This document shows positions 13,207 through 14,296 of a stretch of DNA of 14,296 nucleotides, in pieces. Source of the stretch: Candidatus Omnitrophota bacterium (GTDB lineage Bacteria; Omnitrophota; Gorgyraeia; Gygaellales; Profunditerraquicolaceae); assembly GCA_028713875.1 (NCBI GenBank), contig JAQTNM010000014.1:1-14296 (forward strand), given 5' to 3'. A program made the translations under genes and the position numbers. A model generated the notes under the pieces. That model saw nothing but the letters and a program-made list of their open reading frames with translations, did not search any database and was not told the DNA's origin. The stretch's first letter is position 1. Each line of letters begins with the position of its first letter.

Positions 13207-14019
13207 TTATTCCTGGTGGTGTTCCAGGTGCCGGTGAGGATGGATGTGGACTTTATCCTCGTGCTTATGGCGGTGGAGATGGACGAGATTGTGCGCCTCC
13301 AGGAAACCCTGGTCGGATAATACCTCCTGAGAGGCAGCGCTGCGGATTATCTTTTTATCTGCGCCGAAAACATGCACGGTGTCGGCTATTTCTCCAACAT
13401 TGTGCAGGTCATGCGTGGCCGTAACAATGGTTTTGCCGTTTTCGTTCTCGGCCAGAAGGATATCCACGATATCCCTTGCCGTCTGCGGGTCAAGCCCGGC
13501 TGTGGGCTCATCCAAAAGCAATACCTCGGGGTTTATGGCTAAAACAGAGGCAATAGCGACCTTCTTTTTCTCTCCTATACTCAACTGATGGGGGGAGCGT
13601 TCCAATAAATGAGTAATCTTGAGTATATCCGCTAATTCATCCAGCCGTTCGTTTATCTTATCCGCAGGCGCCCCCAGCTGTAAAGGCCCGAAAATTATGT
13701 CTTCTTTCACTGTGGGGCAAAATAACTGTATGTCGGAATTCTGGAATACGAACCCCACTTTTTTCCTGAATTCCCGCGCAAATCCCGGCTCATCCAGCAG
13801 GCTTTCTTTTAGCTCTCTGCCAAAGGCCCTTATTATCCCCTTATCCGGGAATATCAAGGCATCCAGCATGGTAAGCAGCGTGGATTTTCCGGTGCCGTTT
13901 GCCCCGATTATGGCGACCTTGCTCCCCCCGGCAATTGCCAGATCCACTGCGCACAATGCCGGGATCTTTCCAAGATAAGAATAGGAAACCCGCTCTAACT
14001 CAAAAAATACTCCTGCCAT
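13207..14019 (-). CDS. cbiO: ECF transporter ATPase with His-rich tail, probably nickel/cobalt uptake (CbiO-like)
   Basis: A 270-aa ABC ATPase that powers an energy-coupling-factor importer at the inner membrane. In order: Walker A G39-ANGTGKS-T47, Q-loop FQNSDIQLF (92-100), signature LSIGE (146-150), Walker B VLLLDE171, D-loop GLD, and H-loop H203 in ATHDLH. The FQNSD-Q-F pattern is typical of ECF A components. The last 25 or so residues hold ten histidines alternating with charged residues (HLHRHKHED...HIHPHRH), consistent with Ni, Co or Zn handling. I chose ATG 14017-14019 because AGGAG lies 5 nt upstream; the longer frame to 14058 has no such site and its extra residues are not family-like. 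It overlaps the end of the T-component gene by 25 nt. The gene symbol is by similarity; the metal is inferred. Confidence 0.85.
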   Translation of the reverse strand: MAGVFFELERVSYSYLGKIPALCAVDLAIAGGSKVAIIGANGTGKSTLLTMLDALIFPDKGIIRAFGRELKESLLDEPGFAREFRKKVGFVFQNSDIQLFCPTVKEDIIFGPLQLGAPADKINERLDELADILKITHLLERSPHQLSIGEKKKVAIASVLAINPEVLLLDEPTAGLDPQTARDIVDILLAENENGKTIVTATHDLHNVGEIADTVHVFGADKKIIRSAASQEVLSDQGFLEAHNLVHLHRHKHEDKVHIHPHRHLEHHQE

Positions 14020-14296
14020 ATCACTCCTAAAAATAATATGAGTGCTGCGCCCAGGCAAAATATGTCTTTTGGCCTGATCTGAAATTCATCCAGCGCCTTT
14101 GGTTCGCCGTCATAGCCGCGGGAGAGCATCGCATAATACACCTGGTTATGCAGGGCATACGAACGCTGCCAAAGAGAAGCAATATTCCAGGCTACCATTC
14201 CCTGGCCTTTTTTCACCGAAGAGACGAAACCTACCCTGCTTTTGATCGCCAGATAAGTATTCTGCAGTACCTCAATAAAAAGAAAAATATAGCGAT
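13995..14296 (-). CDS. cbiQ: ECF transporter T component (CbiQ-like), C-terminal part (runs off the right edge)
   Basis: The last 100 residues of a transmembrane T protein that couples the ATPase to the substrate-binding subunit. The frame is open to the window edge, so no start is in view; internal GTG and ATG codons are not starts. Visible are RYIFLFIEVLQNTYLAIKSR, a cytoplasmic helical region, and the A-M-L-S-R-G-Y-D-G segment, which corresponds to the conserved Ala-Arg-Gly coupling motif of the family. A final hydrophobic segment, CLGAALILFLGVIW, follows and the protein ends EYFLS. The stop TAG (13995-13997) lies within the start of the ATPase gene, so the two are translated together. Confidence 0.82.
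   Translation of the reverse strand, partial: RYIFLFIEVLQNTYLAIKSRVGFVSSVKKGQGMVAWNIASLWQRSYALHNQVYYAMLSRGYDGEPKALDEFQIRPKDIFCLGAALILFLGVIWQEYFLS

Overview
The window looks like a piece of chromosome from an uncultured diderm-type bacterium. The housekeeping genes (nfo, leuS, comEA, comEC, ECF transporter genes) suit many candidate phyla. Omnitrophota is my best guess, but nothing here settles taxonomy. Almost everything reads on the minus strand; only a tRNA-Leu and the homing endonuclease behind it read on plus. Base composition is mosaic: about 1-6250 is visibly AT-rich, 6480-12240 is more GC-balanced, and the endonuclease gene at 12467-13147 is AT-rich again.

Left third (1-6250, AT-rich, probably acquired). 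Read in the minus direction, a self-contained two-gene unit of unknown function comes first: promoter 6246-6274, a 152-aa protein, a 182-aa protein with a GGCT-like N-terminus, then a strong terminator at 5050-5081. A compact restriction-modification operon follows: two paralogous SPPY-type DNA methyltransferases overlapping by ATGA, then an AlwI/BstNBI-like PD-(D/E)XK endonuclease 1 nt later. Last, 46 nt on, is the start of a TrlF-like PHP-domain protein that runs off the window. Two methyltransferases with one AlwI-family nuclease fit a system for an asymmetric (type IIS or nicking) site, each methylase protecting one strand.

Junction (6270-6890). comEC is cut exactly where its competence domain should begin. 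A tandem ribbon-helix-helix protein and a 54-aa protein with a strong Shine-Dalgarno follow. The AT-rich defence region lies beyond, so the whole stretch looks like an island inserted in comEC.

Middle (7635-12142). comEA is separated from leuS by a 163-bp element that is one large nested inverted repeat. leuS overlaps the stop of nfo by ATGA; nfo has a near-consensus promoter placed so that its mRNA should be leaderless. Upstream is a multi-span membrane protein whose conserved acids resemble the Pyr4-type transmembrane terpene cyclases.

Right end (12236-14296). tRNA-Ala(GGC) and tRNA-Leu(CAA) diverge from two fully interleaved near-consensus promoters. A two-motif LAGLIDADG endonuclease starts 10 nt after tRNA-Leu. 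An ECF transporter ATPase with a histidine-rich tail (probably Ni/Co) and the C-terminal part of its T component close the window.
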